Shown here piece by piece: positions 48,640 to 61,800 of a stretch of DNA of 64,000 nt. Origin of the DNA: Mastigias papua (lineage: Eukaryota; Cnidaria; Scyphozoa; Rhizostomeae; Mastigiidae); NCBI GenBank assembly GCA_964019165.1, contig OZ025283.1, forward strand, positions 11,974,063 to 12,038,062, written 5' to 3'. Within the stretch, counting starts at the first letter, position 1; the number at the start of each line of letters is the position of its first letter. The notes under the pieces are model-generated. The model ran no database searches, had not been told where the DNA came from, and saw only the letters and a program-made list of their open reading frames with translations. The position numbers and the translations under genes were made by a program.

Positions 48640-49130
48640 GAAGCTCTCTTCCCCATATACCTTGTAGTGTCTCAATTATATTCACCTATAATACACTTCC
48701 CTTCCAACTGAGGATGACTCAAGTACCAGCCGAAACGTATAATTATGGAATTGTCATAACCGAATGTGTCACAATGAAATCAACTTGTCGTCTAATTCTG
48801 GATTGAGTCGAACTAAAGATCAAAGATAAAATCCCCCACTTTTTGTCGTCGTTCTTGCGTTCAAATTTATTGCCAAGCTACGGTTTCCATCTTAAACTTA
48901 AATTGCAAAAATAAAGTAAGTACCAAAGATGTATCTATCTATCTGATCCACCTATCTGAACATGTTGAATATATAATTTGCAGAACCTACAGCTGCATTT
49001 GCAATTTTTATTCATCTATTAAAAGCTGTTAATGCAACTGTGTTAATGGTTCAGTGTTCTTCAAGTTTTTTGCCAATGAGTCCCATGCTTTCTTCCCCAT
49101 ACGCCTTGTAGTGTCTCTACTATACATATA
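48640..49130. repeat. Dispersed repeat pair with a hammerhead-like motif
   Basis: CTTCCCCATATACCTTGTAG (48650) and CTTCCCCATACGCCTTGTAG (49092) are two copies of one unit, both followed by TGTCTC and an AT-rich stretch. Between them CTGAGGA (48708-48714), an imperfect stem, and CGAAACGT (48731) resemble the Penelope-end hammerhead layout. Confidence 0.35.
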
Positions 49131-49492
49131 CCAGTTTTTACTTTTGGTAATTTCAAGTTATTCAATAGGATTTAAACGGCTTCTTTCGTAAGTAGCTTTA
49201 GGCTCTTCTCATGAATAGTAACGGAGTTATTTTTTGCCAGCAGCTCCTCCATAGCTTGTGTCAAAGTGCAAATGAGCAATCTGCAATGCTCTCTCTAGGT
49301 ACTTTATCTGGATTCATATACGTCACTATTCGAAAGAATACACCAAGATTTTGACTCGCTGTGTTTTGAAATTACGATCTTTATGATCATTCCTAACAGT
49401 TTTTCGCTTCCTTATCTAACAGAACAGGCCCTATATCTAATGTAACAGGCTCTTTACTGCCTCCAAATACTAATTGACACTTTCATTCATTT

Positions 49493-49621
49493 TCATTTGA
49501 TTTCTGAGAACGAAGTTTTCATGCCAGATGCATCTATTTTGAGATGCAATTCTTGTAATGCGAGGCTTTTCAGCGAATTGCATTCGTTATAGATTTGTAT
49601 CCCTGTCTCCAATACGTCGTT
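49493..49621 (-). CDS. Possible orphan terminal exon
   Basis: After the acceptor CCCCGTCCTTAG the minus strand is open for 42 codons to TGA in phase 0, with a leucine-rich helical pattern (NSLKSLALQELHLKID). It lies 217 bp beyond the last TRMT10 exon found, but its phase (0) does not fit that exon (one base left over). It may be chance or part of an unidentified transcript. Confidence 0.2.
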   Translation of the reverse strand, partial: NDVLETGIQIYNECNSLKSLALQELHLKIDASGMKTSFSEIK

Positions 49622-49837
49622 CTAAGGACGGGGTTATGAAAGTGGAAATTCTACATCGTGGGAACTTTGATCAATACAACTGACACAGTATACTAAATGG
49701 AAATCAAATATGCACTGTTCTAAAACTCTAATAATACACTGGCCTACCACACCGTGTCATTACAAAAATGAGATCACATCGAGGAGAAAAGTCAAGCAGT
49801 ATCCTCTAGCGATAATAAAAAACATCCGCCAACTCAC

Positions 49838-52800
49838 CGTGGTTTATAGGTAGAACTTTACGGCCTTCAAGTTTGATGTATTCGTCTATTGGAAGTCTAG
49901 CATGACCAATCTCGGCGTTCTTGGCCAGGTCAAAGCAAAGTCCCTGTGTATGAGAAATAAGTATGAAGTTTAAAGGGTACAAGAAGACGAATTGAAATCC
50001 GGTGCAGGTCAATACCTGAAGAAAATGATAGGGTTTGCTATTACTGTAGGTAATCACAGCTGGGCATTGAAAAATTTGCTAATTACAAGCGTTTAGAGCA
50101 CTATGAATTAAAAGAACACATATATTTCTACACGGCTTTAAACATAAAACATATAGCTCTTTACCACTCCATCGCTAATTCAAATAATTGTAAATGAGAG
50201 GCCCTTTGAAAAAAAGTTGACACAAAAGGGCTACTGCTCTGCTCTATCATAAAAAGAAATGAAATAGGAGGACTTCAGGTGTGTTTAAAGCATAGAGACT
50301 TCAGTAGAATTGTTTATTATTACGAAACAGAATGGAAGAGGATAAAGCCTAGATATTGAGAATCATATCCAGCATATAAAGAGCTGTAGTTGTAATGTAT
50401 GCACTTAGCTGCAATTATACTTATTGCATTTCTGTAAATAGTTGCTTTGAATTAGCTACCCTATTCTGAAGACTAACTATATCGCTATGCATCCAACTTT
50501 AAATAAATCCTTTACTATTCTGAAGTGAACAAATTGTACAATGTTGTATAAATTATGAATTCCAATCTACAAATTGTTACACTAACCAATGCTCTCTCCT
50601 CCTTTCGCTGACTTTGAATCCAACAATTTAAAGTCAGTTAGAATACAGAAAGAATAACAATAATAATAATAAAACAATTAATAAGAATAATATATTATTA
50701 TTTTTACTATTCTTATTATTTCCTGACTAATTTTCAAACAAAATATTACTGTTATTAGTATACACGTATCAAATAGAAGGAACCACCGTACAAGGTGCCT
50801 AAATGTTGAAATACAAAATCTCTAAGGAATTTTTTAGCTTCGAATATTTCTGCTCGTTTCAATATTTTTTTTTATTTTTGTTCTCTTCATTTCAGTCAAA
50901 TCGTTTGAATTATGTATATTCCATGATACAGTGTTTCACAGAGGGGTTTGTGTTCAAACGTGCAATGTTTATTGTATTCAGTCTAAATACGTATGTCAAA
51001 TTTAGTGCTAAAATGAGGCCAAAAGAGGCAAAAACACAGGGGAATTTGTGAACTAGGCCTTGTACTAGGTCCGTTATGAAAATTACTATTAAAGCAGAGT
51101 ACTTTAACGCTTTGTCGTATGCGCAAAATTCGAAATCTACGCAATAGATCGGGCGATTCCTCCAAAACTTAAGGATAGAGCGAGCAACCTATGGATCAAC
51201 CAGTACAAAGATCATTACAGTGACTACAGGTGTTTGTTAAAAGAAAGTTTTTTCGGCCCAGTATTGAAACTTTCACAGCTTCTTCATGACTTCAGTACTG
51301 AAACTTTCTTATGACCTTCTTAGCGAGAATGTTCGAGCGAGCTTGTGTAACACTACAGGTTTAGACAGACAGAAAGACAGGCAAGGCACTACACAACCAA
51401 AACACTCTACTACATATGCTACCACAACAAATCCATGCAAATTATATCTTGTGTGAATATGGGAATTTTGATGATTAAAGACTTATCGACCTCCATAGGT
51501 CTCCAAAGTCAGCGCTGAACCTTCTTAACTATTTGAACAGACGAATACTACTCTATTATATTATTATTATATTATATTACTATTATATTCTATTATATAC
51601 ATAATCATAGGCGAGTTTCCTACATATAATATAACATAGCATAATATGATATAATAAAATAAAATATAATATAATATACTGTAATATAATATAATATAAT
51701 ATAACATAATATAATATAGCACAATAGAATATAATATAATATAGCATAATACAATATAATATAATATAGCATAATATAATATAACATGATATAATATAAT
51801 ATAATATAATATAATATAATATAATATAATATAATATAACACAGTAATATGCCATTATTTACGTGATACAATCAACAAAGCGTGTAAAACGTGTATCCTA
51901 CATAAAAAACGTGTATCTAATTGAAAATTCATTGCATGACTTAATATCTTCTTACAATGGTGGTAATTTTCAATATCCAAATCCAAAAGGAATCCTTGCT
52001 GTTTCATATGCTTTGCTTTCTCTTTGCTAAGCAACAATGATCTCAAAGGTTCCAAGGTTAGCATTTTGTATTTTCTGGAATTTAATTCTATTGTCTTATT
52101 TGAATGATTTATATTGAAAACAATCTCTCCTGGGTCAGCTGACATTCGAGTAACGTAGCAACAAGATTCCGTGTCTGCTGGAAGTACTGAAACGAGTTCT
52201 GAAGCTTATGAAGCAAAATCATGACGTCGGATATTTGTTTCATAGAGAGAGCTGCATCAGTTCGATGGAGACTTCCGGTTTCGTAATGATTTCCACTACC
52301 AGCACTTTTTCACGCACTCAGTATTGGCAATGATATTGAGAAAATGATAGTGATCTATATACGAGGGGCACGAGGTGGTCGTTGATAAAATCCAGCTGTT
52401 TACCAGTTGCATATTGCACTACACTAAAAACACAACACATATTGAAACTTGCCGTACATGCAATAAATAGTTTTAGATGTCCTTTCCCCACAAACTGTTC
52501 ACATGTTGACCAATGCAGAATTCTCTGACATTTGAAGCTCTCAGATAGTGCAAGACAGACCCCTAGTCTATGCGTTTTTCATTGTATATGAAAGTTTTTT
52601 CGCTTAGCATTGAAACTTGCTTGCTCTTTCAAAACTTCTTAGAAGTGTCATAGCAAAAATGTTCAAGTACTGACATTTCCCCGCATCTGTACTCAAAAGT
52701 CAAAACAGGATAGCACGCAGACAGACAAGCACTACATAAAAATAATACATGAATAAATATATGAACACTGTGTTACTTCCCCAGTGCACTTGGGTAAAGT

Positions 52801-55800
52801 AACTGCTCCGAAAAGGAGATTTGGTACTTATATATTATTATTATTATTACTGGAAATATACACCACAGATATACTTAGATACTTTTTCTTCGGGGGCGGG
52901 GGGCGGGGGGCATACGGAGAAAAGTTTCCAACTATTTTTGACCAACTTTATTTCCAGAAGACAAGGAAACAATGAAGATATTTGCTAGTAACAGCAAAAT
53001 ATTTGCAACATCACAAAAAGAGCATTGACTATGCAAAAAGATATTTTCACTCTTTCGTGCATTGTCGAAAGAAATGGCAAGCATCATCAAAATAATGATC
53101 TATTCATAATCATACTCATTATTTATTCATAACCATTCTAATTTCCAAAAATTATTGTCTTTCTTTAATGAGTTCTAATGTTCAAATGAGTTACCGTTCA
53201 GATCCTACAGCGATACAGAGTTTAAAATTTGTTTGCCATCATGTATTCAAAATAAATGAATTCCAAGTTTAAATGTGGCCAAACTTCCCAGTGCACGCCA
53301 ATGCCCCTGCTGTATGAGTAGCATTTTCTTAAAATTCGTAGAGTCAATGCACCTCTAATATATACAAGAAGTAAATAAAAGAGATGGTGGCATTCACGAA
53401 AATTTTATTCTTTTAAATCTTTATCAATTAATCATCAGTCTTAAGTCTCAGAAATCCAGTATTGAACTTTTTCAACTTTTTCAACAGTCATGGAATACTT
53501 TCCTATAAACTACTTCCTCAAGAAAACGTGTATAAGTGAGCCGGATTCAGATGAAAATAAAAACTTTTGGTTCTTGGAACAGCAACGCAACATTGAATCT
53601 CAATTTACTCTGTTACTCTAGTGAAATCTCTCCGCTTTAAAGCCAATCTCAGTAAACGTGATACAAAAGAGGTTAAGGGCTTATAGGGGGAATCCGAAGG
53701 AGAAAGTTCCACGACCAGATTCATTTCCTACAAGAAACGACTTTTTAGTGAAATATATTTCCATGTTCATGTCTACTTTGCAAGAAAATTTCGTAAATGT
53801 AGTAGACACGAATTCTTTTCATTGCTTATTTTCATTTTCAAGACCACTGCATGTAGATACACCAGCATCAGACATCTAGCAAACTCAGACACCCTGATAT
53901 AGTCAGCTTGATTACAGTATCTTCAGACACTATGGGAATTCAAAAGAACCTTTACATGAGACCAACCTTCTGCTGATAAGATTGAACAAAATCAGCACAA
54001 ACAACCATACCACAATGAATCCCAATATCTCTCAGACTGGTTGGTGGGAGATCAAAAGCAAAAACAAATGCAACAATCTGCAGCCGAAGGATAAAAACAA
54101 GCGAAAATCAGAAAATAAGATCAATTCGATCACCAAAAGTTCGTACTTTGATTTAAATGTATTTCGCTCCCACCTGCCAGACTCTTATCAGCTTATAATA
54201 GGCTTAACATCCATCTATAGAGCCGTTTCTACTAAAACAACCAAGAAGCCTAGCAAATTACCAAATATGGACTGTTACCTTGTGTGAGTTATGATCAACG
54301 ATTCCTCCAATTACGTAAACTTTATTTTCATCTAATTCTATTGAAATAAAAGGTAACTCATGAAAGAGAGTGATTACGAAAATAGCAATAAGTAGTTGAA
54401 AAATATCCTGGTATGTTTTGGCTCCCCCGCACAGACAACACGGAAACATTCCCCGCTTGTCGAATTGTAGCAGGAGTGAATGTGTTTCCTTACTTTTATA
54501 AACATCAAACGCCATTAATAATAAGAATAAGAATAATAATAATACAACTATTTACAGAGGAAGGCCTCAGTCCCTCGAGAGTGCTTTTCATGAGGGTCCT
54601 CTATTTAACTAATTGCATCCATTCACTTAAAACATTATGATTACACAATTCCAAGTAGTAAAAAGAATAGTAGTAAAGTAGTAGTAGCCATTCACCTTAG
54701 ATAAACCATTTCAAGAAATAAATTTTAAAGTTCTAATTCAACTAGGCCAGATATGAAATCAATGATCTGGCACGCGGAAAGCGAGTACTCTCACAACAAT
54801 ACTATGGTAGTAAGTACGAGCAGTCATGACATACCGTAAATGACCGTATAACCGACATATAGACATAAGGATATTCGGTCATTTACGGCACACGTTATTC
54901 GTATAGGAGACCGCTCTATAATGAACCTACATGTAGATAGCTAAAAAGTCTACGGAGTTTTTACTACGAAAGACAAAATCTCTAAAGACCTTTCCATGAG
55001 TATTATCGCTGCAAAAAATCGAGAATTAAGAAGCAAAATTTGCATAACTTATGAGCAGTCCTTGTGATCAATGTTTCATAGGCGGATTCCCCCTTTTTTT
55101 TTGTTGTTTACTATATTCTGAGTAGGCTTTTTTATCTAGCATTTTCAGCTAATTTAGGCCTACTGTGCATGCCGCATCCAGGCATGGGACCCCTAGTTTA
55201 ACGTCCCTTCCGAAGGACGGCGGAGTGAGTTGCTTTGGTCGTTTATCTGGATAGTCGCCCATCCAGCTGCTGACCTTGGTCACTCGCCCTTTTAAAATTG
55301 CATTGTCCATAGTGCCCTGTATTAACACTGAACAGTTACTGTGTGTATAGCACTAAATGTGCAGCTGAAAATTGAGGAACTATTAAGGAACTTTTCGTGC
55401 TAAACTAAAGTCAAAAGAGAGCCAAAAATTAGGAACATTCAGACCTTGGCTCTGTCCTTGACTCCTTATGCAAAAAACGTTCAGATGATACAGAAATAGG
55501 GCAAAAACATAAAACTTCATAGATGAATACCGGTCAAAATATTGGAAGAGTCTGAGGTCAGGTATACAAGCTCCTTCTTATCAAATTTGTCAACGTGGTT
55601 TTCCTCTGCCAAATATATCTAGAATCGAAATGATAATTATCAATACAAAGAAGTCCTCATTCTGTACATCAAGCAAAAACAAAACTGCAAATTGTAACAG
55701 CTATTCCCATTTCCTTCATTTCACCAATTCCAGTACCGCTAGTCGAGTATATTTTCTCAGATTTTCAAGGAAGAATGACTTAGAAATTATTGCTTCCCTA

Positions 55801-58800
55801 GTCTTCACAACACTGTTGATCATTGGACATTCTATTTACAGTGAATGTTGGATGCAAAAAAACTACACGGGAAAAGATGCCATGAATCAAATATTAATTA
55901 AGAAAACCTAATAAAATCACATAAAATTATATTTAATCATGCAAAAAACAATTTTCAGGGTGATGGGTACGAGTCCCACTCGGATCATTCACTTTTTCGC
56001 ACATCCACCAAACAATTTTCCACAACTGTATATATATTATATATACGAAAACAGTTCAAGACGAGAGGATTTGTTTGCAAAAACTGTGAAACGATGCACT
56101 GTTTGGTGAAAGTGGTAAAAAGAGAATGAACCCAGCGTGACACGAATTCGTTAACTAATGACTGAAGAGAATCAAAATTATGCCACAATATACAAACAAA
56201 TGATTCAACAAAACGATTGAGAACGCAATGAAACTCACTAACATCCCAAGATTTATATCCCGTCGAATACTTTCCAAATAAGTCCTTATTGCTATCGTCA
56301 AAATTTGTCAAATGCAACTAGAAATAAGAAATGTACAATGAGCAGCAAATAGGAAAAAATGACAATGAGGCATACTTTGACTTTGAATCTAATAAGAACC
56401 TCAATTTACGCTACCAAACTTCACTTCAGTTCAAGCCGGGTAACGTCACTTCAGGTGAAGTTAGGTTGTGACCTATCACATCCTGTGACTTCAGATAAAG
56501 TAAGCTGACATCAGGTGAATTCGGGTGATTAAGGTTCAGGCCATGTCAAATGGTTTCAGGTCAGTCAGGCGCCTTCGGGTCCAGTCAGGTGACTTCAAGT
56601 CAAGTCAGACGATCTCAGATCAAGGCAGATCAAGTAAGGTCAAATCAGGTCAAGTCAGGTCAAGTCAGGTCAAGTCAGGAGACATCTAGTCCACGTGAGG
56701 CCACTATAGTTCAGGTAAGGAAAGGTCGGGTCATTTCAGCTACAGCAAACTCAGACTAGATTGGCCTGGTCTAATTAGGCTACTTCAGTTCTGGAAGAGA
56801 CCTTCCCAAGATGCTTCGATTAATTACGTTCAGGCATTACCTTACAAAGTCAGATCAGGCCCAATAAAGTCAGCTACATACGCTCAAACTTCCAATTTAC
56901 GCAGCTTATAAGACAAACTTTGATAGCCAGCATCACCAGTGTCTAAATAAAATCATCCGGCATCAACATCACCCAGTTACAATAAGCATCGAAAACAATA
57001 GATCCGGAGCAAATACTCTTGTCACACTATAAACAAACCTGCAAAGGATGCGGGGATTGTCTGTTCATAGAATAGCTTCTTAACACTTGTTTGACTACTT
57101 TGCGTTGGTCCTGAAAAAGTTACCAAAAAAACATTATGTCGATAGCTAATTCTGCTGCCAACCTATGCGCCATTGGCATAAGAAGGACTTGGAGTTCCTT
57201 CTTGCTTTTTCTTTAGTTTTTCACGATTAGGAAAAGCATTGAAGCCTATAGGACAGCCTCCAAGAAATGACGAAAGACAGAGACTAAGTAGAGAGGGAGA
57301 TAGGGTCAAGTTTCTCGATTTCAAATTTTAAACAGAAAAATTGTACGATTCTGGGAGGACAGTGGAAGGTAAAATATTCCATAATTTGAAAGTTCTTAGA
57401 ATTAAGGACTATTTGTAGGACAGAGCTCGTGAATTAGGAAGGGAAAAGTGACAAACGATTTAATCTTGAAAAAAGTGACAACATATTAGTTTATTGTTCC
57501 ATAAAATACAGTCTACTGCGTGCATTCATTCATTTACTACCATAATAATTAATTCACTTTGTCGACAGTTAATTCTTACAGTTCCTTATTCGCTCACTCA
57601 TTCATCCACTCATTGCTTCATTCATTCAAGTGCGTACTCGATCCTTTTTCCACCCATTTATTTTTCTATTTGTCCTTTCAAAGATTGCATAGACACTCCT
57701 GTTTTTATCACCTAATTTCCTTTCCAAGTAATTCAATTATTTCTGTCATTATTCTGCATACTGGTTCAAGACAGTCACAAATCATCGATTCCTTATTGCA
57801 TTTTCAGTACATTCGGGGGCGAAACTACTGGGAGGGCACAGGAGGTGCATCACCCTTCCAAAGAAATAAAGGAGATTTTGTCAAGCAATCTTTGACTGCT
57901 TGTATATTGGTGGGGCAATTCCAGAGAACTTCATTTGCACCACTTTCTCATTGTTTCCTTCTTCACAAGCAAATTATGAAGTTCATGGAAACTGAACAGA
58001 CTTAAGTGTTCCATATCTTATGTTCCTATTTTGTTGACTTAGCTTTCGTTCTTCAAGCTTGACACGCCCTTTCATTAGGCAGACCACGCCCTTATCATCG
58101 GACAGATGCATGCATCAAACTCCTTGATGGAAACACTCAAGTTTCGCCCATGAGTTCATTCAGATGCTAAATATCGCTTTTAGAAAAGGTACAACAGGTG
58201 TTGCAAATGTTGAGACTAAGCATGTGATTAATTATGGCTCTATTGAATTTATAATTAAAACATGGAAATTTGAAGGACACTGTACTTAACTAATCGTATA
58301 CAGAGAACAGAAATCAAATAGAACTAAATTTCAGAGTATAATATCGAGTGCTTTATGAGAGATGCTAGCACATGGGTATAAGGCAGACAGCTGTAAATAT
58401 TAGTTCGAAATTCGACCCCCATACCCTGGAAAGTGCTTGCTTCTATCATTATCTTAGGTCAATTAATTCTTGAAGTAGGGAGAATAGTTCTTTTTCTTGC
58501 TGTATGTACCTCCCTAGCGCTACCACCACCAGGTGCCCATTTGTTCCTAGTTGGATAGAGAAGGGATCTAACCAATAGCCTAAAGTATGTTCTAAATTAT
58601 CAACTTCCTTAGAGGTAGACGGTGGTAGTTGAGCCTTCCAACACCTCGGATACTCGTCCATAAACGAACACATACTCCAATGCTGCTTCCAGCTAAAATA
58701 AATAATACTTGATGACTCACAGTACCTTTTCCGTCATCAATGTATTAAAACTAAGGTCTAATGCAACTCTTATTCTGCTTGCTCCATCACTTCCCATGGA

Positions 58801-61800
58801 TGTCTTCTTCTTCTTTTGAACTACAGCACAAAAAAATCATTTTCCTAGGAAATGTTCATAACAGTAACTGGCTTTGAATATTACTATCTAATTTCCGTTC
58901 TCAAGGAAAGGCCATAATGAACCCTTCACAGAAGATGAAAAGTGTTCATTAAGTAGTGAACGATGCAGACATAACATGCACACCTAAAATTGCAATTTGT
59001 TCCTTTCACAAGCCAAAATTTATCGATCCTAGATATAACACAGTGATACAAACACTAACTTTCATTTGGCACATACAAAACATAGCACAGCTTTTTATTT
59101 GAATTCAGAATAATTCTATGTGACTAAATAGCTAAATTCCAAACAACAATGAAGAAACAGCAACATACTTTCTACACCTGCATCCCTAATTGCCTGACGC
59201 TTAGCTCTCTTCTTTTCTTTCTCTTTCTTTCTGACATATTGGAGAAGAGATGACGATTTTACAACAACAATGACAGGAAAATATGATAATTCAAAGAATG
59301 GTCATATCTTACCATCCAAACAAGCAAACTGAAAACACAGCTACTTATGACAAAGAAGATAAAATTTCTTAAAAAGCAGCTTTGCATTTAATGGCAAGGC
59401 TATTTTTGCAATAGTAACTTCATGATAGAATATACAATCTACTGAACATTAATCCAATATGACCTCAGATAGTAAATTAATGACCATTTATTTTAAAGAC
59501 AAAGTTAACATCACAGAAGTGGATCTTCTCTGAGAAGATTCAGCTGCTCTTTATCAATTGATAAGATACTGTCAGAAAAATATTATCGAACAGAAGGCCA
59601 TCAGAATTTATAGAAATGCTGCAGTATTTCTTCATTCTAAACTGTCACATGTTAGGACAGTCCTCTGTATGTTAATGGTCTCAGTGACAATTTCTGCTTA
59701 CACAAAAGGTATACTAAGCCATAACAATGGGATGCTTCATAATATAACATAAGAGATTTACAAAACTAGTGTACATTTGCTAGAAGGGGGCCTAAGCCAC
59801 TCAAAAGCACTTCTTTCTTTAAACACAGGGAACTAAGCTCCCCATTCTCTCTAGGCCAATATATAAGTAAAAATTTAATTAGCCTATACAATGCAGCTAA
59901 GAGCACTAGATTAGTGGCAATGCTTCAGCTCATAAATAAAAGAATTAAGCCTAATAAATATTTAAATAATTCAATAAGAAGCAAAGTAAATGAAATAAGG
60001 AAGCAGATAAATTGGTTACAGTACAGAGATAATTGCCATGATAATATCAAATAGAGTGCATGGAAGGAAATTACTTGAGGAATAACTCTTTCAAAATGCT
60101 AACTGATAAAAGAGATTCCCTTTATCCCTAATAATTCTGAATATGCTAGGATTTTCTACTCGTATGAAGTTATCAGAAAGAGCAACAGTGAAGTACCACA
60201 AGGCTCATCACATTTCACAATGTGGAGAATATCAAAAGCCCCTGGATGCTAATGCATCATCTCTGTCTCATTTTGAATTCCAGTTGGTGCAAAAAGATAA
60301 ACAGGATAGAATAATTGTCATAACATAGCACATGTACAATTTCAGATCAGTTGCTTGAGAACCTAATGATATGGCCAAATTTGAAAATATATAACTTTGG
60401 GGCTGTTCATGAAAATCCTCCAGCTGTGAATTCAGAATTGTGAAAATTGCAAACCTTTTCATGCCTTTTGTTTCTTCCCATCGCTGAATTTTCTGCAACT
60501 TTTTTAGCTTGCTTTTTGATAATCCTTTTGTCTCCCAATCATTGTCTTCTGGACAGCAAAATTTCTCAACCACAACATCTTTTCTTGCATCCAAGCTATC
60601 ATTTCCAGCTAAAAGTTAAAAGTGTTTGTTCTTGAGAAAGAACATTATACAATCTGATATATCTGATATAGTATCAGTGTAGCAATAGCATAGCCACATG
60701 TACCTCTACTTTATAACCAGAGTGTACAAGGTTTGTTCAGTTGAATAGTCCAACTCCTACATTTGCTTTACCTTCCATCTTCCATGAATAAAGAACATGA
60801 GATTTGCTGCCTCTTGCCCACTCATATCTAGAATTGAATCTAGCAGGACTTAGCTTTCAAGCTATGAGTGCAACAGATCATTTCCTAAGCACTCTTATGA
60901 ACTCTTGTATGGTGGTTTCAAAATGCACAGTTATCAGTATTATCATAAAATTTGATTGCATATTTCATCCACTCTTCTCAGATTGTGATGAAACTCTCAC
61001 TAACCCCCCCCCCACCCAGCATTAGTGGCACCACACTTTTAATGGTTATCCCTCTCCAATAATCAGCTAAGTTCCTTTGATTGTCCAATGATTTAAGCCT
61101 CGAAGACAACACTTACATATAGCAATTAGCTCAAGATATGCCCCTCCCTTTCTGTCAGAGTCCAAAAAGGCCCCAATATCAATAAATGAAAATACCAAAG
61201 CTACAAAAGTAGCAAGAAAGATACATTGTGGGAATGCTACAATATTGATTGGTACAAAAGCTGGTGTGCAATATCATTTGAGACAAAACACCTCGAGTGT
61301 GCAGTTCCCAAACTCTGCCCCGTGGGAGTTTGGCAGTTTTCGACGAGATCTCATGCGTGCAAAAGGTCGTAGCCAGGTGAGCTACACGTTTTTTTTATAA
61401 GAAAAACACTTTTTTCCTGAGGCTCAATTTTCTTAACTTTTCACGAATTTGAGGCTGAGACTTTCTTAAGATTTTCTTAACTTTTGCAGGCATAAAATGG
61501 CTAAAACAGGCTACTCTGTATTTGTTGGGCCACCATTAGTCTTGATTTTTTTAACGAGAGTTTGCAAAAATGAGCCAATATCAATTTCTGGCATGTAAAG
61601 AAGATAAACTGTGATTTTCTTAGCATTTTCTTGAACTTGAGCCTTGTGATTTTCTTAGGATTTTCTAAAGATTTTGGCAATTTGAGCCTCATTTTCTTAT
61701 AAACTTTTTTCTTATAAAAAAAACGTGTATTGTGCAATTACTGTAGAAGGAGAGAGAACTGCACATGTACACATCCATTTACAATGACAATGGGCGGTCA

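Larger units (their letters stand above)
51230..52740. repeat. Two diverged copies of a dispersed repeat in a TRMT10 intron
   Basis: AAAGTTTTTTCG, then ATTGAAACTT, and later GACAGGCAAGGCACTACA (51240-51395) recur as AAAGTTTTTTCG, ATTGAAACTT and GACAGACAAGCACTACA (52585-52738). A third trace is near 45810 (AGGCAGGTACTACATAAA). The family was not identified. Confidence 0.5.

Noticed and set aside
51567..51871. Three overlapping frames with repeating LYYI peptides
   Set aside because: Artefact of the AT-rich pentamer microsatellite.
57494..58005. 148-codon plus-strand frame opening with a Ser/His/Phe-rich stretch
   Set aside because: The start is a TTCATTCA-type simple repeat and no domain is visible; it overlaps a TRMT10 intron.
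58449..58673. Minus-strand frame (74 codons) between two TRMT10 exons
   Set aside because: It does not match TRMT10 sequence, and the flanking exons join in phase without it.
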